From NCBI RefSeq assembly GCF_049889055.1, contig NZ_JBLTWO010000015.1:9449-73448 (forward strand): a DNA stretch of 64,000 nucleotides, in the 5' to 3' direction. A program made the translations under genes and the position numbers. Source of the DNA: Rhizorhabdus sp049889055. Lineage in GTDB: Bacteria; Pseudomonadota; Alphaproteobacteria; Sphingomonadales; Sphingomonadaceae. Positions 50,842 to 60,167 of this stretch are shown here, piece by piece (the stretch's first letter is position 1; each line of letters begins with the position of its first letter). The notes under the pieces are model-generated. The model had not been told where the DNA came from, did not search any database, and worked only from the letters and a program-made list of their open reading frames with translations.

Positions 50842-53265
50842 TCATTTCGCTGATTCCGGGGCTGTCGCCGACCGGGCGGCAAGAGTCACCACCTCGCCCG
50901 GCGCATCGCGCAGACGGATCGTCCATGTGTCGCCCACGGGCTTCGGAACGCGCAGCGTGTCGCCGGTGAAGCCTTCTGCAATGGTCAGCGGATTGCCTTT
51001 GCCAGACCCGATCGACTGGATCAGGAAGAGCCGCTCCCCCTTCACGACGCATGGCCCGGCCCCGGCGCAATCGACCGAAATGATCCGGGGAAGCCGCGCG
51101 AGGATCGCCAGCGGCTGCCAGTCGCTCGGTCCGCTCTCCCGTACCACGCGGAACTGCAGCGGACCGAAAGCGGCCGGCCCTAGCTTCGCCGGATCGAGCG
51201 CGGCCACCAGCACGTCATTGCCCTGGATCTGAAGGTAGGGCCCTGGGACCAGATCGATATGCGTTTCCTCGTCGGTCGTGGCGACCTCGATGCGATCCTT
51301 GGCGGTCAGACGGGGCCCCTCGTTCAGCCGCGCGGAGAACACCATCTGACCAGTGTCGGGCAGAAGCTGGTCGCCTTTGGTCGTCAGTGCGATCGCCCCC
51401 GACGAATTCCCAATCTTCAAAGTCCGCTGGAGCAGCGAGATGCCGGGCCGCGCGGCCTCGAAAGCCACCGATGCCGACAGGGTGCGCCCGTCCTTCAGGC
51501 GCACGCGCGCTCGCGAGGTGCCGTCTTCGAGCGGGCCGCCCTCTTCGGCGGCGATGGTCAGCCGGTCGACATCGCCATCCCTGCGCAGGGCCATCGGGCG
51601 CAGTTCGCGATCGCCCAGCGAGACGCGCTCCACCTGGTCGAGCCTCTGCCCCGACAAGATGCCGAAGCGATCGCCCTGATGGATCGTCAGACCATCGAGC
51701 CGGCTCGCCTGGGCATAGGCGCGCACCGAGAGACTGGCCGGTTCCGCCATCCCCAGCTGTCGCAGTTCGACCGTCAACAGTCCCGGCCGCATGTCCTTCA
51801 GCGGCAAGGTAAGACGCAGTCGCCCCTGATCGGTGACGGTGGCATCGACCGGCAGAGCGGGATCATTGCCACGGCGGACCGATGCACTGGCGACGCAGGC
51901 CGGCGAAGGCCCCTCCAGTTCGAGGGGGTTGTCCCGCCCGGAGACCAGGCTCGCCGGCTCTCCCGCCACCCGCCAATCGCCGGCTGCCGGAAACTCCAGC
52001 CTGAACGCAGGCCCCTCATAAGGGTCGAACCCCCACAGGCCGTGCAGCCGCGCGGTCAGCTTGCCCGTCAATCCTCCGGGCACGGGTCCATCGATCAGAT
52101 AGCCGCCCTTGTCGGCCCGTGCGCGGACGGGAACGTCCACCGTCCCGCCCGGCGCTTCGATCCGCAGCTCCATCTCGCGCAGATAATCGGTGGCATAGAT
52201 CAGCGGCGCGCCATCGACGGGAAGCAGCAGATCGGACCGGGCACCGCACAGCGGGCGGTCGACCGCTGCACGCAGGCGGGGCGGGCTGTTGGCTTCGATT
52301 GCGGGCATGCCGGCAACCAGCACCGAGCGCGGTTTTGCGAAGGAAGGCGCCGCATTCAGCAATAACGTCACGGCCTCGCCCTGGCGCTGGGCCAGGCTGG
52401 GCAGATAATCGAGCTGGGGATTGCTGAACGCCCCGAACACGCGGGCAATGTCGCGGACGACGCCGATATAGGGGCTGTAATAGCCCATCCCGGCTTCCCG
52501 TGTGGAACTGAGCTGGAGGGCGAGGTCGACCGGCGCGCCGGCAAGCGTCTCGGTCAATGACGAGCTATGGACGTCCGCGAGGACCAGCGCCTCGCGATGT
52601 TCGAGCAGGCAGGCCGCCTGCAAATCGATCACCTTGTCGAGGCAGTCGGCGTTGAGCTTCATCGACAGGCTGCGGGCCAGCATCGGCGCTACGCTGCGCA
52701 GATATTCGGGGTGACTGTTCTCCTGCGCGCGGATAGCGCCCATGAAGCTGTCGAGCCGGGCGCGATCGAGCGACGCCTGATTCAAATCCTGGGTGGCCCG
52801 AACGAACTCGCCCGGCTTGCCCCGCACCGCATCGCCGATCGCCCCCGCCGCACCACCGCTTTCGGGCACGAGGAAGAGGACCAGTTGACGCGCGCCCTTG
52901 GGCACGGTCAGATCGAGCTGGCGGTCCTTCTCCTTTTTCTTCCACGGTTCGGCCGAGGCGATCCAGTCCCTGGCGGGGGGATTGGTCGCGCCTTGTAGAA
53001 AAGCCGAGACGAGCAGGAAACGGGCGCGCTGGTCGGTCGGGAAGTCGGCCGAGACGCGGATCCGGTCGCCCTCCTCCAGGCTGGGTACCTGCGCGATCGG
53101 CAAGGTCACCGCGCCGCGCGTCACACTGATCCGCAGCGCCGGCCCCGCCAGATCGAAGGGGGCCGGTTCTGCCGTCTGCGCGGCGCCGGGCAGGAGCAGC
53201 GCACCCGCCGCCGCCAATCCGCTCAAGGGCGCAGAAAGCCAACGCCGGTGCCGTTTCGAAGCCAT
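50842..53265 (-). CDS. Large exported protein of unknown function
   Basis: 807 residues from ATG 53265, chosen because it starts a signal peptide (SAPLSGLAAAGALLLPGAAQ); the open frame further upstream is a shadow of the divergent gene. The protein looks beta-rich throughout, with repeated Ig-like strands (DRIRVSADFPTDQRARFLLVS, TGKLTARLHGLWGFDPYEG) and a few helices near 110-200. A Cys pair (ACVAS, GPCVV) may bridge. I do not recognise a family. It is divergent from the lasso-B2-like gene. Confidence 0.65.
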   Translation of the reverse strand: MASKRHRRWLSAPLSGLAAAGALLLPGAAQTAEPAPFDLAGPALRISVTRGAVTLPIAQVPSLEEGDRIRVSADFPTDQRARFLLVSAFLQGATNPPARDWIASAEPWKKKEKDRQLDLTVPKGARQLVLFLVPESGGAAGAIGDAVRGKPGEFVRATQDLNQASLDRARLDSFMGAIRAQENSHPEYLRSVAPMLARSLSMKLNADCLDKVIDLQAACLLEHREALVLADVHSSSLTETLAGAPVDLALQLSSTREAGMGYYSPYIGVVRDIARVFGAFSNPQLDYLPSLAQRQGEAVTLLLNAAPSFAKPRSVLVAGMPAIEANSPPRLRAAVDRPLCGARSDLLLPVDGAPLIYATDYLREMELRIEAPGGTVDVPVRARADKGGYLIDGPVPGGLTGKLTARLHGLWGFDPYEGPAFRLEFPAAGDWRVAGEPASLVSGRDNPLELEGPSPACVASASVRRGNDPALPVDATVTDQGRLRLTLPLKDMRPGLLTVELRQLGMAEPASLSVRAYAQASRLDGLTIHQGDRFGILSGQRLDQVERVSLGDRELRPMALRRDGDVDRLTIAAEEGGPLEDGTSRARVRLKDGRTLSASVAFEAARPGISLLQRTLKIGNSSGAIALTTKGDQLLPDTGQMVFSARLNEGPRLTAKDRIEVATTDEETHIDLVPGPYLQIQGNDVLVAALDPAKLGPAAFGPLQFRVVRESGPSDWQPLAILARLPRIISVDCAGAGPCVVKGERLFLIQSIGSGKGNPLTIAEGFTGDTLRVPKPVGDTWTIRLRDAPGEVVTLAARSATAPESAK

Positions 53266-53472
53266 GGCTGCTGTAATGGAGCATGGTCGCGCCGGGTCAA
53301 GCCGCAGCGCCGGCCGTCCGCCGCCTCGTACAAGGCAGGGCGTTCCGAACGGCGGACGATCCGCCGTGATCGCCGCCTGGTCGGAAAACTGCGGCAAGCC
53401 TTGGCAAGAAGGTCGTACGGGGATAGTTCGGTCGGACCAGATAGAGCCTTCCGTAGGAGCCACGATTTTTCG

Positions 53473-53925
53473 ATGCGGAAGCTGATGTCCATCCTGCTGC
53501 GGATCGAGACCGCCATCGCGCTGCATGTCGCCTGGGTGCTGGTGTTCGTCGTCCCTTTGCGCGTCACCCGCCGATTGTTCGGCGCGATGGAAGCGCCCGG
53601 CGACGGCGACGGGGCCATGGCTCCTCCGCAAGGCAAGCCGTTCGAGCGCGCGAAGGATATGGCGCGCCGCCTGCGCCGCGTGGCGGACCGGCTCCCCTGG
53701 CACAGCACCTGTCTCGTGCGCGCCGTCGCAGGACAGATGTTGCTGACGCGCCGGGGAATAGGCAGCGGCTCGATCCGCTTCGGCGTGCGCAAGCAGGACG
53801 GCAAGCTCGAAGCCCATGCCTGGCTGCTGCTGGGCGGCGTCGCCCTGATCGGCGGCGAGGAGGCCGAGGGCTATCTTCCCCTGGCGGACCTCGGCCATGG
53901 AAGCCCCGCCTCCGGCCAAGGCTAG
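53473..53925 (+). CDS. Lasso-peptide B2-like (transglutaminase-fold) cysteine peptidase
   Basis: 150 residues from ATG 53473. A hydrophobic N-terminal helix (about 13-29) precedes a B2-type domain: LPWHSTCLVRA with the presumed nucleophile Cys80, GSIRFGVRKQDGKLEAHAW with His115, and VALIGGEEAEGYLPLADL. B2 proteins cleave leader peptides of lasso precursors. Here there is no B1/PqqD protein, no asparagine-synthetase-like C protein and no convincing precursor nearby, so it may have a different role. It lies 3 bases upstream of the alpha/beta hydrolase gene. Confidence 0.75.
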   Translation: MRKLMSILLRIETAIALHVAWVLVFVVPLRVTRRLFGAMEAPGDGDGAMAPPQGKPFERAKDMARRLRRVADRLPWHSTCLVRAVAGQMLLTRRGIGSGSIRFGVRKQDGKLEAHAWLLLGGVALIGGEEAEGYLPLADLGHGSPASGQG

Positions 53926-53928
53926 GGC

Positions 53929-54828
53929 ATGCGCAGGCGATCGATCGCGTGGTGGACCGCGCTGGCGGGCGCCTTACTGGCGGTCGGCATTGCCGCCAGC
54001 TGGACGGTTGGATGGCGCCTGTCGCGCGGCGAGCGATGGCCGATACCCCCGGCCCGCGCGCCGGCACAGGATCTGCGCCTGCGAACCAGCGACGCCCTGT
54101 CGATCGCTGCGACATATCGGCCCGGCCGTTCACCCGCAGGTCCAGCCGTGCTGCTGCTCCATGCCAAGGGGCAGTCGCGGCAGTCGATGGCCGCGCGCGC
54201 CGAATGGCTGGCCCGTCTCGGCTATGCCTCGCTCGCGATCGACCTTCGCGGGCATGGCGAGTCCGACCTGGCGACCCGCACCAACGGCTATACCGAGGCG
54301 CTCGACGCCCAGGCGGCCTTCGCCTGGCTGAAGGCGCGGCAGAAGGGCGCTCCGGTCGCAGTGCTCGGGATTTCGCTCGGCGGAGCCGCCAGCCTGATCG
54401 GTGAAGCCGGCCCCCTGCCGGCCGATGCGCTGATTCTCCAGGCGGTCTATCCCGACCTGCGGAACGCCATCCGCAACCGTATCGCGCAGCGCCTGCCCGC
54501 TCCCCTGCCCGCGATTCTCGAACCGATGCTCAGCCTGCAGACGCCGATTCGGATCGGCGTCCCGCCGTCCCGCCTGTCCCCGCGGCAAGGCCTTTCGCGC
54601 TTCAATGGACCCGTACTCGTGATGGGCAGCACCGGCGACGAGTCGACGACAGCGGCGGAAACCCGCGACCTTTTCGCCGCCGTGCGCGGCGACCGCAGCC
54701 TCTGGCTGGTCGAGGCCGGCGACCATGCCGCGATGTGCGACCTCGACGACGGCCTGTATCGGGCCGTCCTCGCCTCCTTCCTGCACCGCACGATCGGAGA
54801 CCCAAAAGGCCTTCAGACAGAAGAGTAA
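53929..54828 (+). CDS. Membrane-anchored alpha/beta hydrolase
   Basis: 299 residues. One N-terminal helix (about 7-27) and an alpha/beta hydrolase: oxyanion region LLLHAKGQS, nucleophile Ser149 in GISLGG, an Asp in GSTGDESTT (about 235) and a His in EAGDHAAMCD (about 272). It is a dienelactone-hydrolase or esterase-like enzyme facing the periplasm. Its coupling with the B2-like gene suggests a joint function, unknown. Confidence 0.82.
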   Translation: MRRRSIAWWTALAGALLAVGIAASWTVGWRLSRGERWPIPPARAPAQDLRLRTSDALSIAATYRPGRSPAGPAVLLLHAKGQSRQSMAARAEWLARLGYASLAIDLRGHGESDLATRTNGYTEALDAQAAFAWLKARQKGAPVAVLGISLGGAASLIGEAGPLPADALILQAVYPDLRNAIRNRIAQRLPAPLPAILEPMLSLQTPIRIGVPPSRLSPRQGLSRFNGPVLVMGSTGDESTTAAETRDLFAAVRGDRSLWLVEAGDHAAMCDLDDGLYRAVLASFLHRTIGDPKGLQTEE

Positions 54829-55378
54829 TCGTTAATAGACAGTGAATGAGCGTACATGTCCTTATGGTCGTATCGACCAAAAAGTCGATCTCGACGATAT
54901 GAGGACTGTGGCCATCCCCCTCGTGCCACAACTTTCTGGTGCTCCGCCCGCCTAACCTTCCAGCATCCTCCTAGGGCGGAGCACCTCTTTTTCCGTTTTC
55001 TCCCGCGAACAGAGTGATCACGGAGCGACATTTGTCGCCTCCTCGCTCGCACGCGATGTCCGGTATCGAACCTGGACAGATGATTGTCCGCCGCTCGATG
55101 CGGTATGGAATGATCGCCGCTGACTATATCCCCCGCTTGTCCGAAGCAGCCGAGGGCATCAACCTCGGGCTGGCGGCGGGCGTGACTGCGCGTCGAAAAG
55201 GATATCGAGGAAAGGCTGGCGAGGGCCTCCCTGCGTTCATGCGGCGGTTCAGCAGGTCAATAGCGGCGAGCAGATTTCGAAACTATCTGACGGGATCGGC
55301 CGGGCATAGGAGGCACAGGGGTGCTCGGATCGCTCTGCGCTGGAGCCCCTGGGGGAGGCTTTTCGTCCAGCTTTTCAA
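54829..55378. other. Gene-free stretch with structured RNA potential
   Basis: 550 bases with no supported protein gene. From 54865 there are two small hairpins (TGGTCG-TAT-CGACCA at 54865-54879, then GTCGA-TC-TCGAC) followed by the terminator at 54938. The rest, to the tRNA-Pro gene, shows no feature I can support; an open frame there runs through the tRNA and is rejected. Confidence 0.5.
54938..54990 (+). terminator. Long-loop intrinsic terminator
   Basis: A perfect 12-bp inverted repeat (GGTGCTCCGCCC at 54938-54949, GGGCGGAGCACC at 54974-54985) around 24 bases, followed by TCTTTTT. It lies 110 bases after the hydrolase stop and could end that operon or a small RNA. Confidence 0.75.
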
Positions 55379-55455
55379 TGGTCGGGGCGACAGGATTCGA
55401 ACCTGCGACCCCCAGACCCCCAGTCTGATGCGCTACCAGGCTGCGCTACGCCCCG
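55379..55455 (-). tRNA. tRNA-Pro (anticodon GGG)
   Basis: 77 bases on the minus strand: acceptor CGGGGCG/CGCCCCG, anticodon loop CTGGGGG giving GGG, T-loop TTCGAAT and a genomic CCA. Confidence 0.96.
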
Positions 55456-55589
55456 ACCAAGGCTGCGCGCTTTAGGAGGGTCGAAGCGTCTTGGCAAGCG
55501 CCCGGTTGCCACTTCCATGCGGAACGTGATAGGCGCGCGCCACTTCGAGGCCATTTTTCGGCCCTTTCTCTTTCCGGGATGCCAGACAC

Positions 55590-55928
55590 ATGTTCGCTTC
55601 TCCCGCCTATGCCCAGGCCGCCGGTGCGGCTCCTGCCGGTGGCGTCGCTTCCTTTCTGAGCTTCGCGCCGCTGATCTTCATCTTCGTGATCTTCTATTTT
55701 CTGCTCATTCGTCCGCAACAGAAGAGGATGAAGGAGCATCGCGCGATGATCGACGCGGTGAAGAAGAACGACATGATCGTCACCGGCGGCGGCATCGTCG
55801 GCAAGGTCACCCGCGTCGACGAGGGCGAGGTCGAGGCCGAAATCGCCCCGAACGTCCGGATCAAGCTGATCAAGGGCACAATTTCCGAAGTCCGTCCGGC
55901 CGGCGCCGGCAAGCCCGCCAACGACTGA
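55590..55928 (+). CDS. yajC: Sec translocase accessory protein YajC
   Basis: 112 residues. A single membrane helix (FAPLIFIFVIFYFLLI) is followed by the family motif RPQQKRMKEH and a small beta domain (DMIVTGGGIVGKV). It partners SecDF; secD starts 7 bases later. Confidence 0.95.
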   Translation: MFASPAYAQAAGAAPAGGVASFLSFAPLIFIFVIFYFLLIRPQQKRMKEHRAMIDAVKKNDMIVTGGGIVGKVTRVDEGEVEAEIAPNVRIKLIKGTISEVRPAGAGKPAND

Positions 55929-55935
55929 TCCCACC

Positions 55936-57537
55936 ATGCTCGATTTCCCGCGCTGGAAAATCTGGTCGATCTGCCTCGCGCTCGCGATCGGCGTATTGAT
56001 CTCGATCCCGACCTTCATTCCCGAATCGGTGGCGCAGCGCTGGGGCATCGGCAGCATGCCGCGCGTCAATCTGGGCCTCGACCTTTCGGGCGGCAGCCAT
56101 CTGATGCTCGAGGCGGACACCACCGACCTCGCCAAACAGAATCTGATCCGCATGGAAGAACTGGTCCGCACCGAGATGCGCCGGGCCGACCCGCCGATCG
56201 CGATCGGCGACATTTCGACGACGGGAGGCCGCCTCTCCTTCTTCGTTCGCGACGGAGCGCGCGTCGATGCTGCGGTCGAGCGGCTGCGGACGCTGACCCA
56301 GCCTTCGGGCATGACCGGTCAGCGCGACTGGAACGTCCAGGTCGTCGATTCGACCCGCGTGGTGCTGACCCCGACCGAGGCCGGCCTCGCCCAGGCCACC
56401 GACGCCGCGATGCAGGTCGCAACCGAAGTCGTCCGCAAGCGCATCGACGAGATGGGCACCCGCGAACCGACGATCATCCGTCAGGGCGCGGAGCGCATCG
56501 TCGTCCAGGTTCCCGGCCTCCAGGATCCCGCGGCTCTGAAGGCACTGCTCGGCAAGACCGCCAAGCTCGAATTCAAGCTGGTCGACCTGACCGCCAACCC
56601 GCAGGACGTCGCCCAGGGGCGCGCACCGGTGGGCAGCGAAATCATCCCCTATCCCGACAACCCTTCGGGTGTCCCGCTGATCGCGGTCAAACGCCGTGCG
56701 ATGCTGACCGGCGACGAACTGATCAATGCACAGCTCAGCTATAATCAGCAGACCAACGAACCGGTCGTGTCGATCACCTTCAACAGCGAAGGCGGCCGCA
56801 AATTCGCGCGCGTTACGCAGGAGAATGTGAACAAGCCCTTCGCGATGATCCTCGACGGCAAGGTGCTGTCGGCGCCGAACATCAATGAGCCTATCCTGGG
56901 CGGTCAGGCGCAGATTTCGGGCCGCTTCACCACCGACAGCGCCAACGAACTCGCCATCGCGCTGCGCTCGGGCAAACTGCCGGTCGCGCTTAAGGTGGTC
57001 GAGGAGCGTACCGTCGGCCCCGATCTCGGCGCCGATTCGATCCGCGCCGGCACGATCGCCAGCGCGATCGCCGCCATCGCCGTCGTGATCTTCATGTTCG
57101 TCAGCTATGGCCGCTTCGGCTTCTATGCCGACCTCGCCGTGGTCATAAACATCTTCGTGATCCTCGGCGTGATGGCGCTGCTCAACGCGACGCTCACCCT
57201 GCCCGGCATCGCCGGCTTCGTGCTCACCATCGGTACGGCGGTCGACGCCAATGTGCTGATCAACGAGCGCGTCCGCGAGGAACTCCGGCGCGGCCGATCG
57301 CCCACCCAGGCGGTCGAGCATGGCTATAAGGAAGCCAGCCGCACCATCTTCGAAGCGAACGTGACCCATGCCATTGCCGGCATCATCATGTTCCTGCTCG
57401 GCTCGGGCCAGGTAAAGGGCTTCGCGGTCGTGCTGCTGATCGGCATCGCCACCTCGGTCTTCACCGCCGTCGTCTTCACCCGCATGCTGGTAGCGCTGTG
57501 GCTGCGTCGCACGCGCCCCGCGTCCCTCCACATCTGA
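55936..57537 (+). CDS. secD: Protein translocase subunit SecD
   Basis: 533 residues. The first helix is followed by LGLDLSGGSHLMLE, a large periplasmic domain with IDEMGTREPTI and QVPGLQDP, and a C-terminal RND-like bundle of five helices with TVGPDLGADSIRAGT and GTAVDANVLINERVREE. It uses the proton gradient to help export late in translocation. Confidence 0.97.
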   Translation: MLDFPRWKIWSICLALAIGVLISIPTFIPESVAQRWGIGSMPRVNLGLDLSGGSHLMLEADTTDLAKQNLIRMEELVRTEMRRADPPIAIGDISTTGGRLSFFVRDGARVDAAVERLRTLTQPSGMTGQRDWNVQVVDSTRVVLTPTEAGLAQATDAAMQVATEVVRKRIDEMGTREPTIIRQGAERIVVQVPGLQDPAALKALLGKTAKLEFKLVDLTANPQDVAQGRAPVGSEIIPYPDNPSGVPLIAVKRRAMLTGDELINAQLSYNQQTNEPVVSITFNSEGGRKFARVTQENVNKPFAMILDGKVLSAPNINEPILGGQAQISGRFTTDSANELAIALRSGKLPVALKVVEERTVGPDLGADSIRAGTIASAIAAIAVVIFMFVSYGRFGFYADLAVVINIFVILGVMALLNATLTLPGIAGFVLTIGTAVDANVLINERVREELRRGRSPTQAVEHGYKEASRTIFEANVTHAIAGIIMFLLGSGQVKGFAVVLLIGIATSVFTAVVFTRMLVALWLRRTRPASLHI

Positions 57538-57551
57538 TCGGAAACAGTGCC

Positions 57552-58508
57552 ATGCGTCTGCTGAAACTGGTTCCCGACAATACCAATATCGGATTTGTCC
57601 GGCTCCGCTTCGTCGCCTTCATCCTCACCGCGCTGCTGACCGTCGCCGCCATCGGCGCGGTCGCCACGCGCGGGCTCAACATGGGCGTCGACTTCGTCGG
57701 CGGCCTGATGATCGAGGCGAAGTTCTCGACCCCGCCCTCGCTCGACGCGGTGCGCAGCAATATCGACGCGCTCGGCGTTGGCACCAGCTCGCTCCAGCAG
57801 TTCGGCGACCCGGGCACGATCTCGATCCGCCTGCCGGTGCCGGAGAGCAACGATCCGGGCGCGACCAACGCCGTGGTCAACAAAGTATCGGCCTCGCTCA
57901 AGGGCCAGTTTCCGGGGGTCGTCTTCACCCGCACCGACACCGTTTCGGGCAAGGTTTCGGGCGAGCTGATCCAGAATGGCGTGCTCGCTGTCGTCCTCGC
58001 CGTGTTCGGCATCGCGGTCTTTTCCTGGCTGCGCTACGAATGGCAGTTCGGTGTGTCGACCTTCGTCGCGATCGTCCACGACGTGCTGATGACGCTGGGC
58101 TTCTTCGCGGTGACCCAGCTCGAGTTCGACCTGAACATCGTCGCGGCGGTGCTGACGATCGTCGGCTATTCGATCAACGACAAGATGGTCATCGACGACC
58201 GCATCCGCGAAAATATGCGCAAGTTCCGGCAGATGGACATGAAGGCGCTGATCGACCTGTCGGTCAACGAGACGCTGCCGCGCACGGTCATGACCTCGGT
58301 CACCGTCTTCCTCGCGCTCGGCGCGCTGCTGCTGTTCGGCGGCCATGTGCTGCGTGGCTTTGCGGCTGCGATGCTGCTGGGCGTCGTCGTCGGCACCTAT
58401 TCGTCGATCTACGTCTCCTCCTCGCTGCTGATCAGCCTCGGCCTCCAGCCGCTGCGCATCGCCAAGCCGCAGTCCGGACGCCCCGAAGCCGAGCGCGTCG
58501 GCCCCTGA
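57552..58508 (+). CDS. secF: Protein translocase subunit SecF
   Basis: 318 residues from ATG 57552. It carries the LNMGVDFVGGLMIEAKF motif after helix 1 and VGYSINDKMVIDDRIREN in the membrane bundle. Forms a complex with SecD and YajC. Confidence 0.96.
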   Translation: MRLLKLVPDNTNIGFVRLRFVAFILTALLTVAAIGAVATRGLNMGVDFVGGLMIEAKFSTPPSLDAVRSNIDALGVGTSSLQQFGDPGTISIRLPVPESNDPGATNAVVNKVSASLKGQFPGVVFTRTDTVSGKVSGELIQNGVLAVVLAVFGIAVFSWLRYEWQFGVSTFVAIVHDVLMTLGFFAVTQLEFDLNIVAAVLTIVGYSINDKMVIDDRIRENMRKFRQMDMKALIDLSVNETLPRTVMTSVTVFLALGALLLFGGHVLRGFAAAMLLGVVVGTYSSIYVSSSLLISLGLQPLRIAKPQSGRPEAERVGP

Positions 58509-58518
58509 GGCGCGGGCG

Positions 58519-58896
58519 ATGGTGACCTTCGATCGCGAGGAAGCGCCGGGAGGGCCGACGATACGCGGCTTTTCCGGTACCGCCTTCCGCGTTCAGGACC
58601 GGATCGTTCCCGGCGGGCTGTGGCTGACGCCGGACAATGCGGTCGACTGGTCAGCGCCGGCCATCGCCGATCTCCGCGCTTCGCATGTCGCGGCGCTGAT
58701 CGACACCACCCCGCCCCCCGAATTTCTGCTGCTCGGCACCGGCCCGGCAATCGTCCGGCCGAGCCCGGCCTTCGTCGCGGAGATCGAGGCGCGGGGCTAT
58801 GGCGTCGAGGTGATGGACAGCCGTACCGCCGCACGCGCCTGGAATGTGCTGCGCGGTGAGGACCGCTGGATCGTCGCGGCGCTGATGCCGCTCTGA
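58519..58896 (+). CDS. Mth938-like domain protein
   Basis: 125 residues, single Mth938/DUF498 domain (IVPGGLWLTPDNAVDWS, FLLLGTGPAIVRPSPAF, VEVMDSRTAARAWNVL). The human relative NDUFAF3 assists complex I assembly; in alphaproteobacteria it commonly follows secF, as here (10 bases). Confidence 0.88.
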   Translation: MVTFDREEAPGGPTIRGFSGTAFRVQDRIVPGGLWLTPDNAVDWSAPAIADLRASHVAALIDTTPPPEFLLLGTGPAIVRPSPAFVAEIEARGYGVEVMDSRTAARAWNVLRGEDRWIVAALMPL

Positions 58897-58900
58897 CCGA

Positions 58901-60076
58901 TCAGCGGCGCGCCGCGACCAGCCCCGACAGATGATCGAACAGCGCCGCGCTGTTCCTTTCCCATGTGAAGTCAGCGACGGTCGAGCGAACGACAGCAGGG
59001 TCGGGCTTCTCGGCCAGCATTTCTGCAATCCCGGCGGCCAGGGCCTCGGCCGTGCGATCGACGATCCGGCCGGCCTCGGGGCGCAGCACCACATCCCGCG
59101 CGCCACCGACATCGGTGATCACGACCGGTGTGCCGCAGGACAGCGCCTCGACCCAGACATTGGCAAGTCCTTCCGACGCCGAAGCCAGCGCCATGACGTC
59201 CGCTGCCGACAGCAGCGCCGGCAAATCGGCATGGGGCAAGGCACCGAGAAGGCGCACCCGATCCTCCAGGCCGGCGCTCGCGATCCGGCTCGCCAGCCGG
59301 TCTCGATCAGGCCCCTGGCCGGCGATCAGCAGAGTGACGCCGGGCAAGGCCGTCATAGCCTCGATCACGAGATCATGCCCCTTGAGCGGGATGAGGTTGC
59401 CGATGACCACCACCAGCGGTCCATCGACGCCGAGGGCAGCCTTCGCCTCCCCGCGCGGCATCGGTGCGAACAGGCTCTGGTCGACCCCGGTGTGGTGAAC
59501 GCGAATCCGGTCGGCGGGAAGGCCGAGCGCGATCATGTCGGCGCGCAGCGCAGCCGAGACCGCGAGCATACCGTCCGCCGCCCGCCCCGCGCGAACGATC
59601 TGGTCGCGACAGCCCTTCTGCCGCCCCCAGAAATGAATGTCGCTGCCGCGCGCCTTGATCGACACGGGCACCCCGAATCGCTTCCCCAGCGCGATCGCGG
59701 CCGGCCCATCCGGGTAGAAGAACTCGGCATCGATCACATCGAATGCGAAATCGCGCCGGATCCGCGCGAGCAGCGGCGCGACGGTCCGGCCCAGGCTCCA
59801 CGGGTTGATCCGTCCCCCCACGCCCGGAACGGTCGGGAAGCGCGGCCGATAGACGTCGACCGCGTTCCGCAGTTCGCGTTCGGGCAGGTCGACCACCGTG
59901 CGATAGGCCGACAGCCAGCGCCCGGCACCGAAAGGCGGCACCGCAAAGGGCGCGACCACTCTCACCTCTACGTCGTTCCTCGACGCGAGCGCCAGCGTCT
60001 GGCGTTCGACGAAACCGCCGAAGCCGGGTCGCGCGTCGCTGGGGTAGAGGCTGGACAGGGTCAGAACGCGAAGCAT
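58901..60076 (-). CDS. GT4-family glycosyltransferase
   Basis: 391 residues with two Rossmann lobes. N-terminus MLRVLTLSSLYPSDARPGFGGFVE; acceptor lobe to about 190; donor lobe with GNLIPLKGHDLVIEAM and the E-x7-E motif in ASEGLANVWVEALSCGTPVV. It probably adds a hexose to a lipid or glycan. It converges on the Mth938-like gene and is divergent from bamD. No other glycan genes adjoin. Confidence 0.9.
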   Translation of the reverse strand: MLRVLTLSSLYPSDARPGFGGFVERQTLALASRNDVEVRVVAPFAVPPFGAGRWLSAYRTVVDLPERELRNAVDVYRPRFPTVPGVGGRINPWSLGRTVAPLLARIRRDFAFDVIDAEFFYPDGPAAIALGKRFGVPVSIKARGSDIHFWGRQKGCRDQIVRAGRAADGMLAVSAALRADMIALGLPADRIRVHHTGVDQSLFAPMPRGEAKAALGVDGPLVVVIGNLIPLKGHDLVIEAMTALPGVTLLIAGQGPDRDRLASRIASAGLEDRVRLLGALPHADLPALLSAADVMALASASEGLANVWVEALSCGTPVVITDVGGARDVVLRPEAGRIVDRTAEALAAGIAEMLAEKPDPAVVRSTVADFTWERNSAALFDHLSGLVAARR

Positions 60077-60167
60077 CGCCCCTTCTTAGCGTCTCGGCAC
60101 GGCGTTGCAGCCCTCCTTTGTCGCGCCCATTGCGGCGGCTGCGATTGCCCCCTAAAGAAGCCAGCCT

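Noticed and set aside
53266..54937. Lasso precursor peptide near the B2-like gene
   Set aside because: The short frames checked between 53266 and 53473 and after 54829 (for example the GTG frame at 54842) lack a leader with the conserved Thr near its end and a Gly- or Ser-initiated core with Asp/Glu at position 7-9.
54938..54985. Signal recognition particle (4.5S) RNA
   Set aside because: The long stem lacks the conserved internal loops and GNRA-type tip of the SRP RNA Alu/S domain and is followed by a T-run, so terminator is the simpler reading.
55014..55475. 153-codon open frame upstream of yajC
   Set aside because: Runs through the tRNA-Pro gene on the opposite strand and lacks any domain.
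55870..57531. 553-codon open frame on the minus strand
   Set aside because: Antisense to secD.
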